A DNA stretch of 64,000 nucleotides from an uncultured bacterium (GTDB taxonomy: Bacteria > Verrucomicrobiota > Lentisphaeria > Victivallales > UBA1829): assembly GCA_900548385.1 (NCBI GenBank), contig URKJ01000008.1, positions 1-64,000 of the forward strand, given 5' to 3'. The position numbers were made by a program, and so were the translations under genes. The notes under the pieces were generated by a model. The model was not told the DNA's origin and ran no database searches. It saw nothing but the letters and a program-made list of their open reading frames with translations. This document shows, in pieces, positions 32,219-40,814 of the stretch; the stretch's first letter is position 1; each line of letters begins with the position of its first letter.

Positions 32219-32324
32219 ATAAGAATACTCATTATTGAGTATAAAAGTAATATACAGCGGAATAGTGAAATTGTCAAGCAGGTTTCTGATATTTTTTATG
32301 GAAATTATGAAATTTGAGGAACTG

Positions 32325-32357
32325 TTTCCCGTTCCGCTCTCAGAGCGGAACGGGAAA
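32325..32357 (-). terminator. Hairpin terminator after dnaJ
   Basis: A 15-bp perfect stem (TTTCCCGTTCCGCTC and complement, loop TCA on the plus strand) lies just past the dnaJ stop. The minus-strand 3' side has only weak T content, so it may stabilise RNA as much as terminate. Confidence 0.6.
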
Positions 32358-32360
32358 GAA

Positions 32361-33500
32361 TCATTCGATGCCGAGAAACTGTTTGGCCCGGTCAAGGAAT
32401 GAGGCATATTTGGGATAGGCATCGTTTTTCTGCTTCCTGCCGGTAAACGTAGAGGCGTACTGCTGAAGCAGATCTTTCTGTTCCGGGGTGAGCGCTTTCG
32501 GAACCTCGACAAACAACGTGACATAGTGATTGCCGCGTTTGCCGCCGCGCAGCGACGGCATGCCTTTGCCGGGCATCGTAAGCGTATTGCCCGTTTGAGA
32601 ACCCGCTGGAATCTCAAGCTCGGCTTTGCCGGTAACGGTCGGAACGTCGATCTTTCCGCCGAGAGCGGCGGTGACAAAGTCGATCGGGAGCTCACAGTGG
32701 ATGTGGTCGCCGTCGCGTTGAAACAGACTGTGTTCGCGGACTTCAATCACGACAAACAGGTCGCCGCTGCGTCCGCCGCGCAATCCGGGCTCGCCTTCTC
32801 CGGAAACACGCATTCTGGTTCCCGTATCGACTCCCGGCGGAATCCGCAGGTGTACTTTGCGTTTGACGCGTGTCGTTCCTGTCCCGCCGCAGTCCGGGCA
32901 TTTTTTTTCCGGCATGGTGCCTTCGCCGCCGCAGACGGGGCAGGTGTGCATCACGGTGAAAAAGCCCTGCTGCACGCCGACCTGACCGCTTCCGCCGCAT
33001 CGCTTGCACGACTGTTTGCGGTAGCCTTCCGCACAGCCGGAGCCTTTGCAGGTGTGACACGCTTCCTGCCGGGTAAATTCAATATCCCTGTCAACTCCGA
33101 GAACGGCATCCTCCAAGTCGATTTCAAGGTTGTAGCGCAGATCATTACCATCCTGCGGGGCGTTGGGCGAACGGCGTCTGCCGCCGCCGAAAAAGCTGCT
33201 GAACGGGTCGTCGCCGCCGCCACCGAAAAAGCTGTTGAAGATGTCAAACGGATTTCCTCCGCCACCCGGAGCTCCTCCGTTGCGGAACGCGTCCTCGCCA
33301 TAACGGTCGTAGAGTTCGCGTTTCTGCGGATCGCTGAGGATTTCGTATGCCTGAGAAATCTCTTTGAAGTGCTCCGCCGCCTCCGGATTGCCTGGATTTT
33401 TATCCGGATGATACTTGATGGCAAGTTTCCGGTAGGAGCGCTTGATTTCGATTTCTTCCGCTGTATGTTCCACCCCCAGGATTTCGTAATAATCAGCCAT
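32361..33500 (-). CDS. dnaJ: Chaperone DnaJ
   Basis: DnaJ (Hsp40) delivers unfolded proteins to DnaK and stimulates its ATPase. The 379-residue protein has the J domain with HPD (residues 31-33, KYHPDKNPG), a Gly/Phe-rich linker, and four CxxCxGxG zinc repeats (CHTCKGSG, CKRCGGSG, CPVCGGEG, CPDCGGTG). C-terminal substrate-binding domains follow. All are intact, so this is a type I DnaJ. Its ATG follows the htpG stop by one base (TGACATG), so the two are coupled. dnaK is not in the window. Confidence 0.97.
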   Translation of the reverse strand: MADYYEILGVEHTAEEIEIKRSYRKLAIKYHPDKNPGNPEAAEHFKEISQAYEILSDPQKRELYDRYGEDAFRNGGAPGGGGNPFDIFNSFFGGGGDDPFSSFFGGGRRRSPNAPQDGNDLRYNLEIDLEDAVLGVDRDIEFTRQEACHTCKGSGCAEGYRKQSCKRCGGSGQVGVQQGFFTVMHTCPVCGGEGTMPEKKCPDCGGTGTTRVKRKVHLRIPPGVDTGTRMRVSGEGEPGLRGGRSGDLFVVIEVREHSLFQRDGDHIHCELPIDFVTAALGGKIDVPTVTGKAELEIPAGSQTGNTLTMPGKGMPSLRGGKRGNHYVTLFVEVPKALTPEQKDLLQQYASTFTGRKQKNDAYPKYASFLDRAKQFLGIE

Positions 33501-33501
33501 G

Positions 33502-35409
33502 TCAGATCTCTTTTTCGACGCAGAGTGTCATCAGGTTCGCGGCGCGTTTTGCAAAGAGAGCGGGATCGGAGATCGGGCTGCCTTCCGCAAGCAGAGCCTG
33601 ATCGTAGAGCATTTCCGCGAACTCGCCGAGTTTCGGGTTGTCCGGGGATTTTTCCACGAGTTTCGTCATGGCGCTGATCAGCGGATGCGACGGATTCAGT
33701 TCAAGAATCCGCTTGAACGTTTGCGCGTTCTTGTCAAGAGCTTTCATGATGCGCTGCATATACGGACTCGGATCGTAATCGTCGCCGGAGAGACGCGAAG
33801 CGCTTTCCGTGAGGACTGCGGAGAACTTGACATCCTTGACTTTGTCGCCGAGCAGTTCTTTGAGCTTGCCGATCAGGTCTTTTCCGCCTTTTTCCTCGGA
33901 GGCTTTTTTGGCGTTTTCTTCGAGTTCCTTTGCAGTCTTGGAATCGTTGTCGAGCTTGGCTTTGGAGACCGAAACCAGTTTTTTGCCGTCGAATTCCGGA
34001 ATGGATTCGATCACCCATTCATCAATCGGATCGCTCATGAACAGCACGTCGTATCCGGCTTTCCGGAAACTTTCGATGTGCGGCGAATTTTCGAGGAACG
34101 AGCGTGTTTCACCGGTGATGTAGTAGATGTCCTTCTGTTCGGAGGACATGGCGGTGACATATTCTTTCAGCGTGTGCAGTTCGCCGGGTTTGCTGTTCAT
34201 GGTTTCGAACATGAGCAGGTTCTGGAGTTTTTCCCTGTTGGAATAGTCGCTGTGCGCACCCTCCTTGATCTGGCGTCCGAATTCCTGATAGAACCCGATG
34301 TATTTTTCGCGTTCGTTTTCAAGCATTTTCGAGAGTTCGGAGAGAATGCGTTTGGTGAGCGCCTTGCTGATCTTCGTGATCTGCGGGTTGTCCTGAAGCA
34401 TTTCACGGGAGATGTTCAGCGGAAGATCGGAGGAATCGACCACGCCGCTGACGAAGCGCAGGTATTCGGGGATCAGTCCCTTGCAGTCGTCGGTGATGAA
34501 CACGCGGCGGATGTAAAGGTGCAGATTGTGCGCTTTTGCTCCGGGCATTTCGAAGCCCCAGGGTTTCTTTTCGGGCAGGAAAAGCAGGGCTTTGAATTCG
34601 GAAGTTCCTTCCGCGCTGTAATTGATGCGCGCAAGCGGTTTGCCCATATTGCCGGAGATGTGCTGATAGAACGATTCGTATTCTTCCGGCTTGACTTCGG
34701 ATTCCGGGCGCAGCCAGATGGCTTTCTGCGAATTCAGCGTTTTATCCTCGGTAGTTTCTTTGCCGTCTTTGTCCTTGCGGGTTTCGAGCATTTTGATTGG
34801 ATGTTCGATGAAGTCGGAATATTTTTTGACGATGGAGGAGATGCGCCACTGTTCGAGGAACTGCTTTTCATCCTCTTTCAAATAAAGGGTGACGGTGGTT
34901 CCCTGCGTTTTCCGGTCGGATTTCCCGAGTGTGAACTCCTCCTCGCCGCTGGATTCCCAGCGGACCGCTTCACCGGTTCCCGCTTTGAGTGTGTCGACAA
35001 CGACTTTGTCGGCGACCATGAACGAGGCGTAGAAGCCGACGCCGAACTGACCGATCAGTTCCGGATTTGCGGTGTTTTCGCCTTCTTTTTTGTTTTTTGC
35101 GAGGTTTTCCAAAAACGCTTTTGTACCGGAGTGGGCGATCGTACCGAGGTTTTCAACGACTTCTTCCCGGCTCATACCGATACCGTTATCGGAAATACTG
35201 AGCGTTTTGGCTTCGGCGTCCGGCGTGATGCGGATTTCCCATTCCTGTGCGAGTTCCGGATTGGTGAGGGCGAGAAAACGCGCCTTGTCAATCGCATCCG
35301 CCGCATTGGCGATCAGTTCGCGGAGAAAGATTTCTTTATTGGAATAAACCGAGTGGATCATCATATGAAGAAGTTCACGGACTTCTGTCTGAAATCGCAT
35401 ATTTTCCAT
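33502..35409 (-). CDS. htpG: Chaperone HtpG (Hsp90 family)
   Basis: HtpG is the bacterial Hsp90 ATPase that refolds or holds client proteins. The 635-residue protein has the GHKL ATP-binding motifs: ELIANAADAIDKAR near residue 34, SDNGIGMS near 84, and IGQFGVGFYASF near 125. The middle-domain region with NISREMLQDN is also present. Length matches the family. An AGGAGA site precedes the ATG. It lies between fmdB upstream and dnaJ one base downstream, in one likely operon. Confidence 0.97.
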   Translation of the reverse strand: MENMRFQTEVRELLHMMIHSVYSNKEIFLRELIANAADAIDKARFLALTNPELAQEWEIRITPDAEAKTLSISDNGIGMSREEVVENLGTIAHSGTKAFLENLAKNKKEGENTANPELIGQFGVGFYASFMVADKVVVDTLKAGTGEAVRWESSGEEEFTLGKSDRKTQGTTVTLYLKEDEKQFLEQWRISSIVKKYSDFIEHPIKMLETRKDKDGKETTEDKTLNSQKAIWLRPESEVKPEEYESFYQHISGNMGKPLARINYSAEGTSEFKALLFLPEKKPWGFEMPGAKAHNLHLYIRRVFITDDCKGLIPEYLRFVSGVVDSSDLPLNISREMLQDNPQITKISKALTKRILSELSKMLENEREKYIGFYQEFGRQIKEGAHSDYSNREKLQNLLMFETMNSKPGELHTLKEYVTAMSSEQKDIYYITGETRSFLENSPHIESFRKAGYDVLFMSDPIDEWVIESIPEFDGKKLVSVSKAKLDNDSKTAKELEENAKKASEEKGGKDLIGKLKELLGDKVKDVKFSAVLTESASRLSGDDYDPSPYMQRIMKALDKNAQTFKRILELNPSHPLISAMTKLVEKSPDNPKLGEFAEMLYDQALLAEGSPISDPALFAKRAANLMTLCVEKEI

Positions 35410-35441
35410 AGGTTGCGTCTCCTGAATGTTTTAATTACGGG

Positions 35442-35666
35442 TTATTTTGCTTCGGATTTCGCCTTGGGGGCATCGTGTGTCGATGAGTGGTAATCGTTGC
35501 AGTAGAAGCCTGCGCCTTTGAAAATGACCGCCGCGCCGCGTCCGATTTTGCGCTTCAACGCATCTTTCTGACATTTCGGGCAGGTTTTGAGGTGGTCATC
35601 GGTCATTTTCTGGAACTGTTCAAACTGGTGTCCGCAGCTGGTGCAGACGTAATCGTAAGTAGGCAT
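35442..35666 (-). CDS. FmdB-family zinc-ribbon protein
   Basis: A 74-residue small protein starting MPTYDYVCTSCGHQFE, with two CxxC pairs (CTSC and CPKC) for zinc, followed by a KIGRGAAVIFKGAGFYCNDY tail. This matches the FmdB/CxxC_CXXC_SSSS family, whose function is poorly known. It heads the htpG-dnaJ transcription unit on the minus strand, with a 32-base gap. Confidence 0.93.
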   Translation of the reverse strand: MPTYDYVCTSCGHQFEQFQKMTDDHLKTCPKCQKDALKRKIGRGAAVIFKGAGFYCNDYHSSTHDAPKAKSEAK

Positions 35667-35759
35667 TTTTTTCTGATACTCCTGATTTTATGTTGTTTGC
35701 AATGTTTTATTCCCGCTTTTATAAGCAATATATGTGCCAATCCGGTTTCAAACTCATTT

Positions 35760-35822
35760 GCCCGTGTGCGGAAACGGGCAGGTGTGACACATTGACGCAA
35801 ACAGGGTTTCTTATGTGTCACA
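35760..35822. promoter_or_regulatory. Inverted repeats upstream of fmdB-htpG-dnaJ
   Basis: TGTGACACAT (35783-35792) and ATGTGTCACA (35813-35822) form a perfect 10-bp inverted repeat. Next to it a GCCCGT...ACGGGC hairpin covers 35760-35779. No CIRCE element is seen, so a different heat-shock or stress regulator may bind here. Confidence 0.45.
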
Positions 35823-35883
35823 GGAGGATTCCCGGATCCCCGGAAAAAAAAGAGAAAAATTTGCATTTTTATCATTTTCTCTC

Positions 35884-35911
35884 TTGAAAAATGACGGAAA
35901 GGCATTATATT
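35884..35911 (+). promoter_or_regulatory. Promoter of an orphan short transcript
   Basis: TTGAAA (35884-35889) and TATATT (35906-35911) are 16 bases apart. No gene starts nearby; a terminator follows at 35970-36011. Confidence 0.55.
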
Positions 35912-35917
35912 ACTGTC

Positions 35918-36011
35918 ATACCGCATGATGAGAATGCTTCATGTGAGTGTAAGTAAAGACCCTTTTTTTCTGCCGGTCATGAATTTTCGGATTCTGATCG
36001 GCAGTTTTTTT
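35918..36011 (+). ncRNA. Candidate small RNA or glnN leader
   Basis: Promoter and terminator predict a transcript of about 95 nt without a convincing ORF. It starts around 35918, has a small CATGA/TCATG pairing and ends in a strong hairpin with seven T. It could be an sRNA, or an attenuated leader whose readthrough enters glnN 254 bases downstream. Confidence 0.45.
35970..36011 (+). terminator. Rho-independent terminator
   Basis: Stem CTGCCGGTCA (35970-35979) with TGATCGGCAG (35995-36004), one G-T pair, then TTTTTTT. Confidence 0.8.
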
Positions 36012-36178
36012 GTTTCAATTTTTGAGCTTTTGCGAATAATGTCATTTTCCTGAAAAAAAGAAAATATTGGAGTTTTTCATTGCCGGAGCTGAATTTTCCG
36101 GAGTCCAAAATTAATTTTCTGTCGATATTTGAATCTGAAATTACAAAAATGTAACTTTTAAATATTTTGCATTTGAGA

Positions 36179-36207
36179 TTGTAATTTTCACCGGGAGCGG
36201 ATATAGT
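36179..36207 (+). promoter_or_regulatory. Candidate glnN promoter
   Basis: TTGTAA (36179-36184) and TATAGT (36202-36207) with a 17-base spacer, 58 bases before the ATG. No sigma-54 or NtrC-like site is evident. Confidence 0.45.
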
Positions 36208-36265
36208 ATATGCGGAATGACAAAAACAGTATTCGCTGAGCGTTTCAATTTTAAGGAGAGCGTGC

Positions 36266-38401
36266 ATGAACAAGACAAGAATAGATGCGATTGAAAAGGT
36301 CGCTGCGATCCGGGTTCCGGAGAGTTCCGAAACGGGATTTGACATTAACGAGTTCGGAACGGATGTGTTCGGAATCGAATGCATGAGGGAACGGCTTCCG
36401 AAACCGGTGTTCAAGACTCTTTACAAAACCCTTACGGAGGGGTCGCCTCTGGACGCTTCCGTGGCTGATGATGTTGCAAATGCGATGAAACGCTGGGCGC
36501 TCGACAAAGGCGCCACGCATTATACCCACTGGTTCCAGCCGCTGACCGGAACGACCGCGGAAAAGCACGACGCATTCATGGAACCTGACAGCAACGGCAA
36601 GGCGATTTACTCTTTTTCCGGAAAAAACCTGATCGTCAGCGAGCCGGATGCTTCCAGTTTTCCCTCCGGCGGTCTCCGCGCCACGTTTGAAGCGCGCGGT
36701 TATACCGCCTGGGATCCTTCCAGCCCCGCGTTCATCAAGCGCCACCCGAACGGCGCCACGCTCTGTATTCCGACAGCATTCTGTTCCTATACGGGCGAGG
36801 CGCTTGATAAGAAGACTCCGCTTTTGAAATCCACTCAGGCGCTGGCGAAAGCGGTCCGGCGGTTCGTCCGGTGTTTCGGCGAATCCGGCGAACACATGCC
36901 GAAAGTCACGCTCGGAATCGAGCAGGAATATTTTCTGATCGACAAGAACTTTTACTTTGCGCGTCCCGACCTTGTGCAGACCGGACGGACTCTGTTCGGA
37001 GCGCCTCCGCCGAAGCATCAGCAGCTGGATGACCACTATTTCGGTTCCATCAAACATCGGGTTCTTACGTTTATGACCGATGTGGAGAAAGCGCTCTGGC
37101 GGCTTGGCATTCCCGCCAAGACGCGTCACAACGAGGTGGCGCCTGCCCAGTACGAGATTGCGCCGCTGTTCGAGGAATTGAATCTTGCGTGCGATCATAA
37201 CATGCTTGTAATGGAAGTACTGCGGCAGAAAGCGGACGAACACGGGTTCGTCTGTCTGCTCCACGAAAAGCCGTTTGCGGGCGTCAACGGTTCCGGCAAA
37301 CACAACAACTGGTCGGTGAGTTACGACGGACTCAATCTGCTGGAGCCCGGCAGCGATCCGCATCAGAATGCGATTTTCCTTACGATGCTCTGCGCCGTTA
37401 TTCAGGCGGTTGACGATCATGCCGACATTCTCCGCGTTACCACGGCTTCCGCCGGAAACGATCACCGCCTCGGAGCGAACGAGGCGCCGCCGGCGATCAT
37501 TTCCATCTTCCTCGGAGAACAGCTGATGGATGTGATCGAGCAGATCGAAAAAGGGTGTCTGAAATCGTCCAAGCACGGCGGTATGATGAAGATCGGAGTG
37601 GATACGCTTCCGCCGCTTCCGCGCGATGCGACGGACCGCAACCGTACGAGTCCGTTTGCGTTCACCGGCAACAAATTTGAATTCCGTGCGCCGGGATCAA
37701 GTCAGTCCTGTGCGGGAGCGAACGTCATTATCAATACGATCGTTGCCGAAGCTCTGGACAAGATTTCCGACGAACTGGAGAAATTCCCGAAGAAGAATTT
37801 CAACGAGAAACTGCAGGGGCTTCTGCAGAAGATCATCAAGGCGCATAAACGGATTATCTTCAACGGAGACGGTTATACGGACGCCTGGAAAAAGGAGGCC
37901 GCGAGGCGCGGATTGCCGAATGCCGCCACGACTCCGGAGGCGCTCGGCGCGTTTGTCTCGGAAAAAAGCAAGGCGCTGTTTGAGAAGTACAACGTATTCA
38001 CGGAAGCGGAACTGGAATCCCGTTATGAGATCTTCATGGAGGAGTATGCCAAGAAAGTCAAGATTGAGGGCGAACTCTCGCTGAGCATGGCGCGGACGAT
38101 CATTCAGCCCGCGGCGGGAAAGCAGGTCGCGGAACTTGCCGAAGCGCTGGTCAACATGAGCGCCGCCGGGCTGACGTCTGGTGTCGCCGCCAAGCGGGAG
38201 ACCGCTGAGCTTCTCGGAAAACTGCTGGATAATGTCACGAAAGAGTGCAACGATCTGGAATACGCGCTCAAGACCGGCAATCAGGCTCCGGTCCTGAAAG
38301 CGATGGCGGCTCTGCGTGCGGATGTCGATATGCTGGAACTGCATATCGACGATGAGATCTGGCCGCTGCCGAAATACCGGGAAATGCTGTTTATTTCCTG
38401 A
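36266..38401 (+). CDS. glnN: Type III glutamine synthetase (GlnN)
   Basis: The enzyme makes glutamine from glutamate, ammonia and ATP. At 711 residues it is the large GSIII form, not the 450-residue GlnA. GSIII signatures are visible: KGATHYTHWFQPLTG near 80-95, GLRATFEARGYTAWDPSSP near 132-150, a VTLGIEQEYFLID catalytic block near 213-225, and a late FEFRAPGSSQSCAGAN stretch. The ATG follows AAGGAGAG at good spacing. It stands alone, with convergent phoU behind a shared terminator. Regulation by nitrogen is expected, but the sequence shows no known site. Confidence 0.97.
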   Translation: MNKTRIDAIEKVAAIRVPESSETGFDINEFGTDVFGIECMRERLPKPVFKTLYKTLTEGSPLDASVADDVANAMKRWALDKGATHYTHWFQPLTGTTAEKHDAFMEPDSNGKAIYSFSGKNLIVSEPDASSFPSGGLRATFEARGYTAWDPSSPAFIKRHPNGATLCIPTAFCSYTGEALDKKTPLLKSTQALAKAVRRFVRCFGESGEHMPKVTLGIEQEYFLIDKNFYFARPDLVQTGRTLFGAPPPKHQQLDDHYFGSIKHRVLTFMTDVEKALWRLGIPAKTRHNEVAPAQYEIAPLFEELNLACDHNMLVMEVLRQKADEHGFVCLLHEKPFAGVNGSGKHNNWSVSYDGLNLLEPGSDPHQNAIFLTMLCAVIQAVDDHADILRVTTASAGNDHRLGANEAPPAIISIFLGEQLMDVIEQIEKGCLKSSKHGGMMKIGVDTLPPLPRDATDRNRTSPFAFTGNKFEFRAPGSSQSCAGANVIINTIVAEALDKISDELEKFPKKNFNEKLQGLLQKIIKAHKRIIFNGDGYTDAWKKEAARRGLPNAATTPEALGAFVSEKSKALFEKYNVFTEAELESRYEIFMEEYAKKVKIEGELSLSMARTIIQPAAGKQVAELAEALVNMSAAGLTSGVAAKRETAELLGKLLDNVTKECNDLEYALKTGNQAPVLKAMAALRADVDMLELHIDDEIWPLPKYREMLFIS

Positions 38402-38410
38402 CAGTAAAAA

Positions 38411-38446
38411 GCCGCGCATGGCATATTGACCGTGCGCGGCTTTTTT
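38411..38446. terminator. Bidirectional terminator between glnN and phoU
   Basis: An 11-bp stem GCCGCGCATGG/CCGTGCGCGGC is flanked by AAAAA on the left and TTTTTT on the right, serving both convergent genes. Confidence 0.9.
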
Positions 38447-38460
38447 CGTTTTCTTATTTT

Positions 38461-39147
38461 TTATTTCTTTTTCTTCTTGAATTCCCCGTCGATTCCGGTG
38501 CGGTGGCGGACAATCGCGCCTTTGACCATGTAAATGACGTCTTCGTCGATATTGGTTGCGCAGTCTCCAATGCGTTCCAGATGTTTGGAAACGTTCAGCA
38601 GGTTCAGATAGCGTTCCACGTTTTCGGGATGCTGATGGGTGAGTTCCAGCAGTTGTGAGTGGTTTTCGCGGTTCATCTCGTCGATAATGTCATCATAGGC
38701 GAGTCCTTCGATGGCGAGGTCGGCGTCAAGTTTGATGAGGGCGTCAAGACTTTTTCCGAGAGCGGTTTTGGTGCATTCGCACAGCGGGTGCAGGTCAACC
38801 GGTATTTCCGCCATCGGGATGGAGTAGAACGAGAGGGCGCGTTTTGCAATATTGACGGCGAGATCGCCGATGCGTTCCAGGTCGTTGTTCATTTTCAGAC
38901 ACGCGATCACATAGCGGAGATCTCCGGCGACCGGCTGGTGCAGAGCGAGAATTTTCAGGCACTCTTCTTCCACGTCAAGCTCAAAATGGTCGATTTCAAT
39001 ATCATTTTCAATGACTTTTCTGGCTTTTTCGCGATTGGACGTCATCACCGCGTCCACTGCGTCGGCAACGGCATTTTCCACCATGCCGCAAAGCGTCAGG
39101 ATGCTTTTTTTCAGTTTGGAAATTTCATTGTTGAGAATAATGGACAT
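38461..39147 (-). CDS. phoU: Phosphate transport regulator PhoU
   Basis: PhoU links the PstSCAB transporter with the PhoR sensor kinase and restrains phosphate uptake. The 228-residue protein is two copies of a three-helix bundle, each with the metal-binding DLERIGDLAVNIA-type motif (about 88-100) and its second copy HLERIGDCATNI late. It is the last gene of the pst operon, 24 bases after pstB. It looks intact, though phoB/phoR are not in the window. Confidence 0.96.
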   Translation of the reverse strand: MSIILNNEISKLKKSILTLCGMVENAVADAVDAVMTSNREKARKVIENDIEIDHFELDVEEECLKILALHQPVAGDLRYVIACLKMNNDLERIGDLAVNIAKRALSFYSIPMAEIPVDLHPLCECTKTALGKSLDALIKLDADLAIEGLAYDDIIDEMNRENHSQLLELTHQHPENVERYLNLLNVSKHLERIGDCATNIDEDVIYMVKGAIVRHRTGIDGEFKKKKK

Positions 39148-39171
39148 CTGGTATCTCCTTTCCGGGGCGGA

Positions 39172-39948
39172 TCAGCCGAACCGCCCGGTGATGTAGTCTT
39201 CTGTTTTCTTTTCTTTCGGTTTTGTGAACATCTGCTGTGTCTGGCCGTATTCCACGATCACGCCTTTGTAGAAGAATCCGGTATAGTCGGAAACGCGTGC
39301 CGCCTGCTGCATGTTGTGGGTGACAATCACGATCGTGAACGTTTTTTTGAGTTCACCGATCAAGTCTTCGATCTTGGAGGTTCCGATCGGGTCGATCGCG
39401 GAGGTCGGTTCGTCCATCAGCAGGATTTCCGGCTGAATGGCGATGGCGCGGGCGATGCAGAGACGCTGCTGCTGTCCGCCGGAAAGAGCGGTTCCCGGCT
39501 TCTTGAGTTTGTCTTTGACTTCATCCCAGATCGCCGCTCCGCGCAGACTCTGTTCGACGCGGTCGGCTATTTCGGAGCGTTTGAGCTTGTAGTGCAGGCG
39601 CATTCCGTAGGCGACGTTGTCAAAGACCGACATGGGGAAGGGGGTCGGTTTCTGGAAGATCATTCCGACTTTGCGGCGGAGTTCCAGAATGTCGGTTTCC
39701 GGAGCGAGAATATTTTCGCCGTCGATGATGATCTGCCCTTCCGCGCGTTGTTCGCGGTAGAGCTGGTAGATCCGGTTGTAGATGCGCAGATGAGTCGATT
39801 TCCCGCAGCCGGAGGGACCGATGACGGCAGTGACACGGTTTTTGTAAATTTCGATGTTGTTGTCAAACAGCGCCTGATGTCCGCCATAATAGAAATTCAA
39901 GTTGCGGACGGAGATTTTCACATCTTCTCCGCTCGGAGTGTTCGTCAT
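39172..39948 (-). CDS. pstB: Phosphate ABC transporter ATPase PstB
   Basis: PstB powers phosphate import. The 258-residue protein has Walker A GPSGCGKST, the Q-loop, the ABC signature LSGGQQQRL, Walker B ILLMDEPTSAID and the H-loop histidine (VTHNMQQA). ATG 39948 is chosen because it overlaps the pstA stop (ATGA) and gives normal family length; the longer frame to 40029 runs inside pstA. Confidence 0.97.
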   Translation of the reverse strand: MTNTPSGEDVKISVRNLNFYYGGHQALFDNNIEIYKNRVTAVIGPSGCGKSTHLRIYNRIYQLYREQRAEGQIIIDGENILAPETDILELRRKVGMIFQKPTPFPMSVFDNVAYGMRLHYKLKRSEIADRVEQSLRGAAIWDEVKDKLKKPGTALSGGQQQRLCIARAIAIQPEILLMDEPTSAIDPIGTSKIEDLIGELKKTFTIVIVTHNMQQAARVSDYTGFFYKGVIVEYGQTQQMFTKPKEKKTEDYITGRFG

Positions 39949-40814
39949 GATTTTTTCTCCCTGAGGATGGTTCTGCAAAATATGTTGAGTGTAAGCACCG
40001 AGGCGGTGATGAGGAATGCGGCGCCCCATGCGCGGACGTGCATTTCCGCAAACGGCGAGTTCGTGGCATATTCAGTCATGGTGACCGTGAGGTTGGCAGT
40101 CGGCTGGGTGAAAAATCCGGTCGGCCATGCGTCACTGGTAAGTGCGGTAAAAAGCAGCGGGGCGGTTTCTCCCGCCACCCGTGCCACGGCAAGCAGAACG
40201 CCGGTCGTCAGCCCGTTTTTCGCGGAACGGAATACGACCGCCAGCGTGATCCGCCATCTCGGAGCCCCGATCGCCAAAGCCGATTCCCGCAGTGCATTCG
40301 GGACCATGCAGAGCATGTCCTCGGTTGTACGCAGGATCACCGGAAACATGATGATCGCCAGCGCGACCGATCCGGCAAATCCGGAGAAATTGCCTGTCGT
40401 CATCACGAGCAGCGTGTAGATGAAAAGACCGACGATGATCGAAGGCATTCCCATCATCACGTTGGCGGAGAAACGGACCGCGTTGCCGAATTTGGAACTG
40501 CGTGAGAATTCCGAAAGGCAGATTCCGCCAAGCATGCCCGCCGGGACCGCAAGTAGAGTCGCGACGAGCGTAATGATCGCGGTTCCGAGGATTGCATTGA
40601 GCATTCCGCCGCCCGGAACACCGTACGGCTTGGTCGGCTCCGTCAGAAAATCAAGGGAGAGCGATTCCATACCGTTCCGGAAGATGGTCCACAGAATCCA
40701 GATCAGGAAAAACGCGGCAATGACCGTGCTGAGCGCCGAGATCCCGATGATGGCGTAGTTTCTGAACTTGCGGAGGAACAGACCGCGCTGTTTCATGGAG
40801 AGTTCCCGGCTCAT
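39945..40814 (-). CDS. pstA: Phosphate ABC transporter permease PstA
   Basis: An inner-membrane permease of 289 residues with six predicted helices and a cytoplasmic N-terminus (MKQRGLFLRKFRNYAI region). The EAA-like coupling loop reads RESALAIGAPRW, typical of PstA. It overlaps both pstC (ATGA at 40811-40814) and pstB (ATGA at 39945-39948). With PstC it forms the channel. Confidence 0.95.
   Translation of the reverse strand: MSRELSMKQRGLFLRKFRNYAIIGISALSTVIAAFFLIWILWTIFRNGMESLSLDFLTEPTKPYGVPGGGMLNAILGTAIITLVATLLAVPAGMLGGICLSEFSRSSKFGNAVRFSANVMMGMPSIIVGLFIYTLLVMTTGNFSGFAGSVALAIIMFPVILRTTEDMLCMVPNALRESALAIGAPRWRITLAVVFRSAKNGLTTGVLLAVARVAGETAPLLFTALTSDAWPTGFFTQPTANLTVTMTEYATNSPFAEMHVRAWGAAFLITASVLTLNIFCRTILREKKS

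Noticed and set aside
33499..35493. 664-residue plus-strand ORF
   Set aside because: Exact antisense of htpG; Phe/Gly/Arg-rich composition typical of shadow frames in GC-rich genes. The same holds for 32526-33677 opposite dnaJ.
36251..37576. 441-residue minus-strand ORF
   Set aside because: Antisense to glnN, whose motifs are complete.
38659..40419. 586-residue plus-strand ORF
   Set aside because: Antisense to phoU, pstB and pstA.
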